DNA of 64,000 bases, from assembly GCA_963677825.2 (NCBI GenBank), contig CAXXEF010000001.1:1550001-1614000 (forward strand). The letters are read 5' to 3'. Shown piece by piece: positions 24,229-32,712 of this stretch (position 1 is its first letter; each line of letters opens with the position of its first letter). This DNA is from Sporobacter sp963677825 (lineage in GTDB: Bacteria; Bacillota; Clostridia; Oscillospirales; Oscillospiraceae). Position numbers and translations under genes: made by a program. The notes under the pieces are model-generated. The model was not told the DNA's origin. It saw nothing but the letters and a program-made list of their open reading frames with translations, and made no database searches.

Positions 24229-27060
24229 TTACATGGGATTGGCTTTAATAAACTCCAGTTCATCCTCAAAGTCGTTGCCGAGATAGTACTTTGGCGGTGT
24301 GAGATCCTCGCCGCGCTCTTTGGCTTCGTAGGCGGCCTTGACCTTGTCGGGTGTTGCCGGCAGCGCGTACACGCGCGCACCGCACGCGTTCACGATTGCA
24401 TTGATGACGGCCATGTGACCCGAGCACTGGAAGTTCTCCGAGCAGCCGACCGACCCGTGCGGCCCCTCGACGCGCGGCGTTTCCTGATAGATGACGTTGA
24501 AGTCGTCCGGGATCATATCAATGGTTGGGATGCCGCAGCCGGCCATGTTGCCGTGCTTCTTCTCGGCGTTATAGTCCTCGCTGAGCGCAAAGCCGATCGA
24601 GTGCGACAATCCGCCGTATGCCTGACCGTCGACAGCCAGCTTGTTGCCGATCACGCCGACGTCGGCTGCCGTCGTGTAGCGCAGAACCGTCGTCTTGCCG
24701 GTCGCCACGTCGACCTCGACGAGCGCCGTGTTGACGGCATACATGAACTCTGTATTCTTTTCGCCTTCGCCCGTATTCGGGTTGAGTCCGGGATCGACCT
24801 TGCGGTACATCTGATCGTAGTGACCGAGATATTTCGTCGGGATCCCTTCCGCAACCATCTCGTCGTACGTGCGGAAGGTGCCGTCCGGCTTCTTCATGGC
24901 GTTCATGAGTTTGTCCGCCGCATCGATCGTGGCGCGACCGGCCATAAAATGCGACCGGCTTGCAGCGGCCAGACCCGTCTTGGGGCATGTGCCCGTGTCG
25001 TTCATGACGAGCTTGACCTGGCTCGGCAGTAGCTCCAGCGGCGCGAGCGCCTTGAGCGTGTGCGTCAGCGTGCCGATGTCGCCGCCTTGTCCGACATCTT
25101 CCCACGAATTAAAGTGCGTGACCGTACCGTCTGGATTGAGCTCCAGCGCAATCTCCGCTGCATCAAACAGACCGATTGTACTTAAAAATCCGCCCAAACT
25201 GATGCCAACACCGAGATGGCGTCCTTCTTTTTTCGCCGCTTCCGCCTCAGCCTTATACGCATCGTAAACAGGCTTGATTTTTTCCATCAGGCTGGGATAA
25301 ATGTCGTAGTCAAAATACGGGCGGGAGTTGATTGTTGTATCGCCGGGTTTGGCGAGGTTATTATACCGGAACTCCCACGCATCGACGCCGGCCTTCTCGG
25401 CGGCCATGTCGATGAGCGCCTCGGTCGTCGTGTAGATCTGCGGCGCGCCAAAGCCGCGGTATGCCGTCTGGAATCCGTTGTTGGACATACCGGCGCGCGC
25501 CAGCGCCTTGATGCTGGGGACGTTGTAGCCGTGGAACCCGATCGAGACAAAGTTGGCAAAGATAATACTGCCGACGACGGTGTACGCGCCGTGGTCGAGC
25601 GCGACGTCGTACTCGGCCCCGATGATCTTGCCGTTTTGATCGCACGCGAGGCGTCCGTTGGAGAACGAAGCGCCGCGTTTGCCGGTCGTGTGATTAAATT
25701 CCTCGTAGCTAAGTGTCAGCGTACACGGCATTTTCACGTTCTGCACCGCCGTGGCGACGAGCGCGTACGTGTTGGACGTGATGGAGTTGCCGAACGAGCC
25801 GCCCGTCGGGTTCATGATGATGCGCAGCTTGTCCTCCGGCTGGCCGGTGGCGCCAGATACCTCCATGCGCGAGTCATAGATTGCCTGCGCGCGGCACTGG
25901 ATCGTCAATACATCCTCTGCGTCGTAGTAGCCCTGCACCGTGTCCGGTTCGATGGGCAGATGCGGCTCGCGTGACGAGTAGAAACTGCCCTCGACGACGA
26001 TCGGCGCGTCGTCAAAAATATCGGCCGTATCCTCACCCTTGAACAGCGGCTGCTCCATGTAGAAGTTGGGCAGCTCCTCCTGCAGCTGGATGGCGTTGGG
26101 CATCACGGCCTCCGGGTACGTTTTGTACGCCGGCAGAATCTCGAGGTTTTGTTTAACAGCCTTGGCCGCCGCGCGGGCGTGCGCCTCGGTATCAGCGGCG
26201 ACGAGCGCGACGACATCACCGCGCCGGTTGATTTTCTTGCCGCAAATAACAGGAAACTTCAAAATGCCGGACGATTTCATACGCGGATGAACCTGCGGCA
26301 CGGGCAGGCTATTGTCGCCTTTAACGTCCTTTGCCGTCATGACCTTGATGACGCCAGGCATTTTCTCGGCTTCGGAGATATCGATGTCAATAATATTTGC
26401 GTGGTCAACTTCTGATAAGACAACGGCCAGATGCACCGTGCCTTCGGGCATTTTAAGCTTGAGGTCGTCGCCATAATCGGCAAGGCCGCAGACTTTGGCC
26501 AGCGCCGCCGGGCGCGGCAGCGCCGTGCCGTAGTAGTCTTTTTTCTCGGTTGCGTCGAATGTAATGTCCTGCATCGTCAGCTCGCCGCGCATCACCTTCG
26601 CGGCGGCCATGACGGAATCGACGAGGGGCTTGTAGCCTGTACAGCGGCAGACATTGCGGTGTTTTTTAAACCACGCGCGTACATCCTCGCGCGTCGGGTC
26701 CGGATTGTTTGTCAGCAGGCCGTAGGCCGACACGATGAAGCCCGGCGTGCAAAAGCCGCACTGGACGCCGCCGTATGTAATCCACGCCTGCTGGATCGGA
26801 TGCAGGTGCTGCGGGGTACCGATGCCTTCAATCGTGACAATCTCGCTGTCTTCCGGCACGGCTTTCATTTTGCGCATACACGACCGAACGACTTCGCCGT
26901 TGAGCAAAATCGAGCACGCACCGCATACGCCGGTGCCGCAGCCGATCTTTGTACCGGTCAGACCCATACGTCGCAGCACGACGGCCAGCGAATCTTTTTC
27001 CGGGTCACATATTACGGGACGCGGTACACCGTTGAGTATCAAATTAGTCCTTGTCGCCAT
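24229..27060 (-). CDS. Molybdenum aldehyde oxidoreductase (xanthine oxidase family, fused 2Fe-2S and Mo subunits, no FAD domain)
   Basis: A 943-residue fusion. Residues about 1-80 form a plant-type [2Fe-2S] domain (GCGTGVCGACSILLNG), about 85-160 the second [2Fe-2S] domain (CGFCTPGF and CRCTG), and the rest the molybdopterin-binding halves. The catalytic Glu lies in GCSENFQ, about residue 875, aligned with Glu869 of Desulfovibrio gigas aldehyde oxidoreductase. The domain order and lack of an FAD domain match that enzyme, as does much of the sequence pattern. It should oxidise an aldehyde to the acid, passing electrons to an external carrier such as flavodoxin. Heterocycle hydroxylation is an alternative. 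Cofactor-synthesis genes are not in the window. Confidence 0.9.
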   Translation of the reverse strand: MATRTNLILNGVPRPVICDPEKDSLAVVLRRMGLTGTKIGCGTGVCGACSILLNGEVVRSCMRKMKAVPEDSEIVTIEGIGTPQHLHPIQQAWITYGGVQCGFCTPGFIVSAYGLLTNNPDPTREDVRAWFKKHRNVCRCTGYKPLVDSVMAAAKVMRGELTMQDITFDATEKKDYYGTALPRPAALAKVCGLADYGDDLKLKMPEGTVHLAVVLSEVDHANIIDIDISEAEKMPGVIKVMTAKDVKGDNSLPVPQVHPRMKSSGILKFPVICGKKINRRGDVVALVAADTEAHARAAAKAVKQNLEILPAYKTYPEAVMPNAIQLQEELPNFYMEQPLFKGEDTADIFDDAPIVVEGSFYSSREPHLPIEPDTVQGYYDAEDVLTIQCRAQAIYDSRMEVSGATGQPEDKLRIIMNPTGGSFGNSITSNTYALVATAVQNVKMPCTLTLSYEEFNHTTGKRGASFSNGRLACDQNGKIIGAEYDVALDHGAYTVVGSIIFANFVSIGFHGYNVPSIKALARAGMSNNGFQTAYRGFGAPQIYTTTEALIDMAAEKAGVDAWEFRYNNLAKPGDTTINSRPYFDYDIYPSLMEKIKPVYDAYKAEAEAAKKEGRHLGVGISLGGFLSTIGLFDAAEIALELNPDGTVTHFNSWEDVGQGGDIGTLTHTLKALAPLELLPSQVKLVMNDTGTCPKTGLAAASRSHFMAGRATIDAADKLMNAMKKPDGTFRTYDEMVAEGIPTKYLGHYDQMYRKVDPGLNPNTGEGEKNTEFMYAVNTALVEVDVATGKTTVLRYTTAADVGVIGNKLAVDGQAYGGLSHSIGFALSEDYNAEKKHGNMAGCGIPTIDMIPDDFNVIYQETPRVEGPHGSVGCSENFQCSGHMAVINAIVNACGARVYALPATPDKVKAAYEAKERGEDLTPPKYYLGNDFEDELEFIKANPM

Positions 27061-27120
27061 TTACATACCTCACATTCATTCAGTTAGTTACACAATACAG
27101 CATGCGTTTTAGTACTCTTA

Positions 27121-27149
27121 GTTATATAAAAAAGTCGGCTCACATGCAA
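27121..27149 (-). promoter_or_regulatory. Promoter of the aldehyde oxidoreductase gene
   Basis: On the minus strand, TTGCAT, 17 bases, TATAAC. Confidence 0.6.
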
Positions 27150-27180
27150 TAGTCTTTGGTAAAAATACGCTGAATCGGAT

Positions 27181-27212
27181 AAAAAAGGGCCTCCGATTTA
27201 ACACAGAGGCCC
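27181..27212 (-). terminator. Intrinsic terminator after the UbiD-type gene
   Basis: On the minus strand, GGGCCTC, a 12-base loop, GAGGCCC and a run of six T. It divides the decarboxylase operon from the aldehyde oxidoreductase operon. Confidence 0.85.
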
Positions 27213-27233
27213 GATAAATGCGCTCGGACGCGA

Positions 27234-28715
27234 TTATTCGCCGCCAAACAGCTGCGGCACCCAGTGTGCCGGGTCGACGTCCATGAAGGACGTGCGCTTA
27301 AAGCGGTCTTTGAGATGGAACGGGACGGTGCAGTCGAAGATCGCCTTGCAGGCGATACCGAAATAGCTGATCGACGGCGAGTATGACGGGTCACTCGACG
27401 GATCGAGCGGATGCATCCGCACGCCGGGCAGCGGGATAATGTCGACGTCGGCCTGAAAGCGCGTCGTCATGGCCCACATCACATCGGCAAGGTCGAAGCA
27501 ATCGACGTCTTCGTCGACGATGAAAACGTGCTTGAGCTCTCCAAATGCGGAGAACGCCAGCAGCGCTGCCTGTCGCTGCCGCCCTTCGTCGGTCGGGGCT
27601 GATTTTTTAAACTGTAATACAGCCATATACTTACCGCCGCCCGACGGCGCGCAGTAGACGTTTTGGAGCTTGCCTGGCATGGCCTTATTGACCATCGCAA
27701 GGATGCTCGCCTCCGTCGGGATACCGGCGAGGCTCACGTGCTCTTCGCTCGGCCCGATAACCGTCTGCATGATAGGGTTTTTCCGTGTCGTGACGGCCTT
27801 GACCTTGATCACGGGGATTTCCTGAATCGCCGGACCCGTGTAGCCGGGAAATTCCGGCATCGCCTTACCGGTGTTCGTGTTCATATCCTCGCGGTAGCGG
27901 ACGTTCGGGATCAGCTCGCCCTCAATGACGTATTCGGCATTGGCGATGCAATACTCGTCAATCGTCAGACACTTGGCAAGCTTCACGCCCTCCTTGCGGA
28001 TCGCGCCGGCCGCGCACAGCTCGTTGTAGCCCAGCGGTGTCGTCGGCGGCTCAAAGCACGAGGCGATCTCGATGGCCGGGTCCACGCCGATGGAAATCGA
28101 AATCGGCAGCGGTTTACCGGCCGCCTCCGCTTTTTCGCGGAACACCGTCAGGTGGCGCACGCCCGGCACGAAGTACATCGTCATCTCGTCTTCCGATTGC
28201 AGGCACAGGCGGTGGATCGTCACGTCCGAGTCGCCCGTCTCGGGATCGTGCGCGTAGCACATGCCCATCGTGATAAAGGGGCCCGCGTCCTCCGCGGTAT
28301 TTGTCGGCGCCGGGACGAGCTTGCGGATATCAAAGCCGGGATCGGTCGCCAGATGCACAACCTCCTGGCACAGCGCTTCATCCTTACCGACAACGACGGG
28401 CGGTATAGGGTTCTCGACGGCCTCGTTGAGTAAAAAGCCCAGCCGCTCCGGCTTTTCGCCGAGCAGATGCGCCACGCGCTTGCGGCTGGCCAGAAGGCCG
28501 ATCAGCACGCGCGCGTCAGGATGGCCGTCGACGTTGTTGAAAATCATCGCCGGACCCTCGCGCGTCGGGCGCATGACGGTGCCGCCGGCGCCGACGTGAC
28601 GGTAGACGCCCGCCAGCTCCGCGTGGGGCTTGACAGGCACGTCTGTTTCGACAAGCTGCCCGTCGATTGTTTTAAGCAGCTCGATGGCGCTGCGCAGGTC
28701 ATTGACGTGTGACAT
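27234..28715 (-). CDS. UbiD-family decarboxylase, gallate decarboxylase (LpdC) type
   Basis: A 493-residue prenylated-FMN-dependent decarboxylase. The pattern is strikingly like gallate/protocatechuate decarboxylase LpdC of lactobacilli, for example GVYRHVGAGGTV, FDIRKLVPAPTNTAEDAG, KAMPEFPGYTG and GPSEEHVSLAGIPTEASI. The UbiD catalytic Arg is probably in TIHRLCL and the two Glu residues in NAEYVIEGELIP. The likely reaction is non-oxidative decarboxylation of a polyhydroxybenzoate to a phenol. It forms an operon with UbiX and an LpdD-like protein, the same trio as lpdB-lpdC-lpdD. Exact substrate is inferred from family resemblance only. Confidence 0.92.
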   Translation of the reverse strand: MSHVNDLRSAIELLKTIDGQLVETDVPVKPHAELAGVYRHVGAGGTVMRPTREGPAMIFNNVDGHPDARVLIGLLASRKRVAHLLGEKPERLGFLLNEAVENPIPPVVVGKDEALCQEVVHLATDPGFDIRKLVPAPTNTAEDAGPFITMGMCYAHDPETGDSDVTIHRLCLQSEDEMTMYFVPGVRHLTVFREKAEAAGKPLPISISIGVDPAIEIASCFEPPTTPLGYNELCAAGAIRKEGVKLAKCLTIDEYCIANAEYVIEGELIPNVRYREDMNTNTGKAMPEFPGYTGPAIQEIPVIKVKAVTTRKNPIMQTVIGPSEEHVSLAGIPTEASILAMVNKAMPGKLQNVYCAPSGGGKYMAVLQFKKSAPTDEGRQRQAALLAFSAFGELKHVFIVDEDVDCFDLADVMWAMTTRFQADVDIIPLPGVRMHPLDPSSDPSYSPSISYFGIACKAIFDCTVPFHLKDRFKRTSFMDVDPAHWVPQLFGGE

Positions 28716-28717
28716 AA

Positions 28718-29299
28718 TCAGATACCTTTCGTTGATTCATCGATGCCGCGCCAGCGGCTCTCTTGGCCTGTTTCGATGCCGAACTGATCGAGCACCTTTG
28801 TCGTATGCGCAGCGACAAGGTCGCCGATGCTCTGCGGCTTGGCGTAAAACGCCGGCATCGGCGGTACGATCGCCACACCCAGCTGCGCCAAACGCAGCAT
28901 GTTTTCCAGATGGATCGCACTGAGCGGTGTTTCGCGCGGACACAAGACGAGCTTGCGCCCTTCTTTAAGCGATACGCCGGCCGCACGCGCGATCAGGTTG
29001 TCGTCATAGCCGTGCGCGACGGCACTGAGTGTCTTCATGCTGCATGGCACAACGACCATCCCGTCTGTTTTAAACGACCCGCTCGAAATCGGCGCGCCGA
29101 GATCGTTATAGTCGTAGACGGATTCGGCCATCTGTTCCAGTGCCGCAAGCGTAAACGGTGTTTCCGCAGTAAGCGTTTTCTTGCCCCATTCGCTCACGAC
29201 GAGATGCGTCTCAACATCTCTTCTGGCGCTCAGCGCTTCCAGCAGAGACGCCGCATAAATGATGCCCGTCGCGCCCGTAATGCCAACGATGATTTTCAT
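28718..29299 (-). CDS. UbiX-family flavin prenyltransferase (LpdB-like)
   Basis: A 193-residue flavin prenyltransferase that builds prenylated FMN from reduced FMN and dimethylallyl phosphate for the adjacent UbiD enzyme. GITGATGIIYAASLLEAL is the N-terminal FMN-binding motif, FKTDGMVVVPCSMKTLSAVAHG the central signature, and KLVLCPRETPLSAIHLENM the C-terminal signature. The start was set at MKIIVG after GGGGGAG. It overlaps the upstream LpdD-like gene by four bases and ends two bases before the UbiD start, so the three genes are tightly coupled. Confidence 0.95.
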   Translation of the reverse strand: MKIIVGITGATGIIYAASLLEALSARRDVETHLVVSEWGKKTLTAETPFTLAALEQMAESVYDYNDLGAPISSGSFKTDGMVVVPCSMKTLSAVAHGYDDNLIARAAGVSLKEGRKLVLCPRETPLSAIHLENMLRLAQLGVAIVPPMPAFYAKPQSIGDLVAAHTTKVLDQFGIETGQESRWRGIDESTKGI

Positions 29300-29652
29300 T
29301 CGGCTCCCCCGTTGTTGTGTATCAGTATCTCGCATAACGCGTCAGTCAGCTCCGCCGACAACGCCAGTACATCTGCGATCTCTTCTTTGGTGATGTCATC
29401 GAAATGGATACCGCATACGGCAGCCGCCGTGCAATTCAGCCGCGCTTTCAGCCGCGCGGCAACCATTTCCGTCACGCGGAACTCTTTATGTGTGCCGAAC
29501 GCGGTCGTGCGTGCGTCCGTCTGGGGAGAAACGGCCGTCACCGCGCCGATATGCCCCGCACCACCGATGATGGTGACGCAAATGTCCGGCCCCATCGGCA
29601 CCGCCGTGATCTCCAGCGCGATGCGGCCGCGTTTTTTTGAAATCCGTAGCAT
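29296..29652 (-). CDS. LpdD-like prenylated-flavin chaperone
   Basis: A 118-residue protein. The patterns DICVTIIGGAGHIGAVTAVS, THKEFRVTEMVA and CGIHFDDITKEEIADVL match the small LpdD protein of gallate decarboxylase operons, which has been proposed as a chaperone for prenylated FMN or for the decarboxylase. The start at MLRISKK follows AGAGG. It is first of the LpdD-UbiX-UbiD set and overlaps ubiX by four bases. Its presence supports placing this UbiD in the gallate-decarboxylase branch. Confidence 0.8.
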   Translation of the reverse strand: MLRISKKRGRIALEITAVPMGPDICVTIIGGAGHIGAVTAVSPQTDARTTAFGTHKEFRVTEMVAARLKARLNCTAAAVCGIHFDDITKEEIADVLALSAELTDALCEILIHNNGGAE

Positions 29653-29707
29653 AATGCCTCTTTCACCGACGGCTTCCGCCACGGCGGAATCACGCATACG
29701 CGGCACG

Positions 29708-31267
29708 TCAGGTTTTCATGATTTTACTCAGGCCGCCCCAGTTTTCCTCAAAGATTTCCGCCGGCATCGGCTTTAAGTCGTCGCTGATGATCGGCATAAA
29801 GTCCATATTCGCGAGGATGTCCTTTTCAAGATCGACGCCCGGCGCGATTTCGATAAGCGTCGGCCCTTCCGGGCGCAGCGCGAACACACAGCGCTCGGTC
29901 ACATACAAAACGTATCGGCCTTTTGCCCGGGCATACTGCCCGCTGAACGTGATCTGCTCCACGGCCGTTTTAAACTTTCGGTGCTTGCCTTCTTTGAGGA
30001 TGGTCAGCTTACCGTCTTTGACCTCGGTTTGAAGTCCGCCGGACGTAAACGTGCCGGTAAACACCAGTTTCTTGGCATTTTGAGTGATGTTAATGAAGCC
30101 GCCGGGGCCCATGGGCCGCCCGAACTTACTGACGTTGACGTTACCGTCGGCGTCTGTCTGTGCGAGACCAAGATACGCAATGTCAAGTCCGCCGCCGTCG
30201 TAATAGTCGAACATCGCGTTGTGCTCGATGATCGCTTCGGGGTTGTACGCCTGACCAAAATCCTGTCCGCCGGCCGGAACGCCGCCGATGACGCCGGCTT
30301 CCGTCGTCAAGGTGATCTGGCTGCTGACGCCCTCTTCCATAGCGATCGACGCGACGCTTGCCGCGATACCGACGCCGAGGTTGACGACGGCGTTGGTGCT
30401 GAGTTCCATCGCGGCTCGGCGCACAACGATTTTGTCGGCACTAAGCGGCAGAACGGGAATGCTGTTAAGCGGTACCTTCATGTCCCCCGAGAACGACGGC
30501 TCGAAGTATTGCACCTCTGTCTGCCAGCTCGCGCGCTTATCTGTAGCAATCACGATGTAATCCACGAGGATACCTGGCACTTTAACTTTCTTAGGATGCA
30601 GCGAGCCGGCCTTGGCGAGATATTCCGCCTGCGCGATGACAATGCCGCCCGTGTTTTTAGTCGCTTCGGCCACCTGCAGCTGCTCCATGAACATGCCGTC
30701 GTTGTCGAGCGTCAGGTTGCCGTTTTCGTCGATGGTCGTACCGCGGATCATCGCCACGTCGACGGGAAAAGCTTTATAATAAATGTACTCTTCGCCATCA
30801 AGCTCGACAATCCTGAACACATCCTCTTTGGTGACGGTGTTCATTTTGCCGCCCTCGACTCTGGGGTCGATAAAGGTGCCCAGCCCGATCTTTGAGAGCA
30901 TACCGGGCCGGCCGGCGGCAATGTCGCGCCAGAGGTTGATGATAACGCCCTGCGGGATGCAATAGGCTTCAATCTTATTTTCGTCGATCATCTTGCAGAT
31001 GCCCGGCGAAAATCCGATATGCGCGCCCATCCACCGCTTAATCAGGCCTTCGTGACCCCATCGCGTGATCCCGCGTTCGTTGCGGTCGCCTGCGTTGCAG
31101 CCCTGTACGACATTGAGCTGCTTCGGGTGGCCTGTTTCCAGAAACCGTTTTTCCACCGCCTGAGCGACTTCTTCGGCCCATCCGGCCAGACCCATTGTCC
31201 CGAAGGCAACCGTCATACCGTCTTGAACCAGCTCCGCCGCTTGTTCGGCTGTGATTATTTTAGCCAT
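29708..31267 (-). CDS. Family I CoA-transferase (fused alpha/beta, acetate/propionate/acetoacetate CoA-transferase type)
   Basis: A 519-residue fused CoA-transferase like propionate CoA-transferase and YdiF. The N-terminal half includes VAFGTMGLAGWAEEV and the C-terminal half the catalytic Glu in LTTEAGVIGGVPAGG. It exchanges CoA between acetyl-CoA or another acyl-CoA and a short or hydroxylated or keto acid in the cytoplasm. In this setting it could activate the acid made by the decarboxylase or cleavage enzymes, for example acetoacetate. It lies 47 bases after the thiolase gene in the same direction. AGGAGAGG precedes the start. Confidence 0.92.
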   Translation of the reverse strand: MAKIITAEQAAELVQDGMTVAFGTMGLAGWAEEVAQAVEKRFLETGHPKQLNVVQGCNAGDRNERGITRWGHEGLIKRWMGAHIGFSPGICKMIDENKIEAYCIPQGVIINLWRDIAAGRPGMLSKIGLGTFIDPRVEGGKMNTVTKEDVFRIVELDGEEYIYYKAFPVDVAMIRGTTIDENGNLTLDNDGMFMEQLQVAEATKNTGGIVIAQAEYLAKAGSLHPKKVKVPGILVDYIVIATDKRASWQTEVQYFEPSFSGDMKVPLNSIPVLPLSADKIVVRRAAMELSTNAVVNLGVGIAASVASIAMEEGVSSQITLTTEAGVIGGVPAGGQDFGQAYNPEAIIEHNAMFDYYDGGGLDIAYLGLAQTDADGNVNVSKFGRPMGPGGFINITQNAKKLVFTGTFTSGGLQTEVKDGKLTILKEGKHRKFKTAVEQITFSGQYARAKGRYVLYVTERCVFALRPEGPTLIEIAPGVDLEKDILANMDFMPIISDDLKPMPAEIFEENWGGLSKIMKT

Positions 31268-31314
31268 TCTATACCTCTCCTGACGTCATAGCCTGTCAGC
31301 TTCGTCATACACAT

Positions 31315-32508
31315 TTAACCGACCTTGACGATCAGACACGCTGCCGAGTCACCGGCTGCACAGCCGGTAACAAGCGCGTAGCCGCCGCCTTTGAGTACGG
31401 TTTCTTCGATCGCTTCGATGATTAAACGCGCAAGCGTCGGCCCTTGCGGATGGCCGAACACGAGCGAGGTACCGTAGTTGTTGAAATTCATGGCGTCAAG
31501 GCCGAGCGCCTTGGCCAGGTGCAGGTCGTTGGCGATGAAGGGCGAGTGGTTTTTCACCGTCGTAATGTCCTTTATCGATAATCCCGCTTTTTGAAGTGCC
31601 TGCTGCGCTGCCGGCGCCGGTGCCTGCGGCATATGCGCTTTTTCCGTACGCACGCAGCCGTAGGAGATGACCTGCACCGGGATGCTCGCGTCGGCGCTCA
31701 GCCGTGCTGCGCGCTCTTTCGTCGTAACGATGACGCCGGCGTTGCCGTCGGCCGGATGTGTCTGGGCAGCGTAGCTGTGAATGCCGCCTTCCATGACAGG
31801 GCGCAGGCGCTCAACAGCTTCTTTGGACGTTTTCGTCACACCCTCGTCCGCGTCGACGGTGACGGTGATTTTACGCGTCAGCGGGAACTCGACCGGGAAC
31901 ATGTAGCGTTTCTGGAACGCGCGGTCGTCTTTCAGCGCATCGTCGTACTGCTCGTAGCGGCGCAGGACGAGTTCGTCTGCCTGTTCTTTAGTAAATCCGT
32001 TTTCCCGTGCGACATTTTCAGCCGTGACAATCATGCCGTAGCCGGTCGACGGGTCGCAGTTGATGTTGTCCATGTTCCAGTTTTCGGCGATGACTTCCCC
32101 GCCGGGGCCCATCGGGTTGGGCCAGATCGTGTGCGGGCCGTTGGAACAGCGGTCAACCATCAGGCAGTAAGCCGAATCGAGATTGCCCGTCTCGACGGCG
32201 AGGCTGGCGTTATAAATCGTCGTTGTCGACGTCGCGCAGGCGTGCATGATCGTGTTGCCGGGGATGTACGGCGCGCCCATCACGTGCGCGGCCCACGTCG
32301 CGCCGAAAAAGACGCTCGGCTGGCCGATCGTAATACCCATGTACAGGTATTCAAACTCTTTTGCGGGGTCGATGCCCTTCGTATCAAACCAGCGCTTTGA
32401 TGTTTGTCCGCCAAGCTCAATGGCGTTGATATTTTGCAGGCTGCCCTGCCATTTGCAAAACGGCGTCGCGTAATAACCGCCGTAGGGAATATAAACATTA
32501 TTAAACAT
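31315..32508 (-). CDS. Divergent thiolase (acetyl-CoA C-acyltransferase family)
   Basis: A 397-residue thiolase-fold protein. The nucleophile Cys is in NTIMHACATSTTT (about residue 91). The C-terminal sites deviate from the classical ones: NHSPFIANDL replaces the NEAFA box, GHPQGPTLARL keeps the His of GHPxG, and TGCAAGDSA keeps a Cys in place of the CxGGGxG box. A block around SNGPHTIWPNPMGPGGE is unlike biosynthetic thiolases and recalls thiolase-like or SCP2-type proteins. It could cleave an unusual 3-ketoacyl-CoA, such as a dicarboxylyl-CoA. It lies between the CoA-transferase and the dehydrogenase/hydratase fusion genes. Confidence 0.82.
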   Translation of the reverse strand: MFNNVYIPYGGYYATPFCKWQGSLQNINAIELGGQTSKRWFDTKGIDPAKEFEYLYMGITIGQPSVFFGATWAAHVMGAPYIPGNTIMHACATSTTTIYNASLAVETGNLDSAYCLMVDRCSNGPHTIWPNPMGPGGEVIAENWNMDNINCDPSTGYGMIVTAENVARENGFTKEQADELVLRRYEQYDDALKDDRAFQKRYMFPVEFPLTRKITVTVDADEGVTKTSKEAVERLRPVMEGGIHSYAAQTHPADGNAGVIVTTKERAARLSADASIPVQVISYGCVRTEKAHMPQAPAPAAQQALQKAGLSIKDITTVKNHSPFIANDLHLAKALGLDAMNFNNYGTSLVFGHPQGPTLARLIIEAIEETVLKGGGYALVTGCAAGDSAACLIVKVG

Positions 32509-32625
32509 AAAATCGTCCGTTTCTCCGGCTTTAACTCAGAGATATTTTGCGTGTCACCACCGCGTCGCTGACGCTTGGATGGTTACAGAATCAGCCTGTC
32601 CGGCCGGCCGGCTGCCGCAGGCTCG

Positions 32626-32658
32626 GACCGTGCGCCGCATATCAGCCGGCGCACGGTC
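32626..32658. terminator. Inverted repeat between fusion gene and thiolase gene
   Basis: Perfect 12-bp arms GACCGTGCGCCG and CGGCGCACGGTC around a 9-base loop within a 200-base gap. No T run on the minus strand; it may tune expression between the two genes. Confidence 0.5.
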
Positions 32659-32712
32659 ATTATAGCACATCGTTAATTGCTTGTCATACCGTCTTACGGC
32701 ATTTGAACGGCT

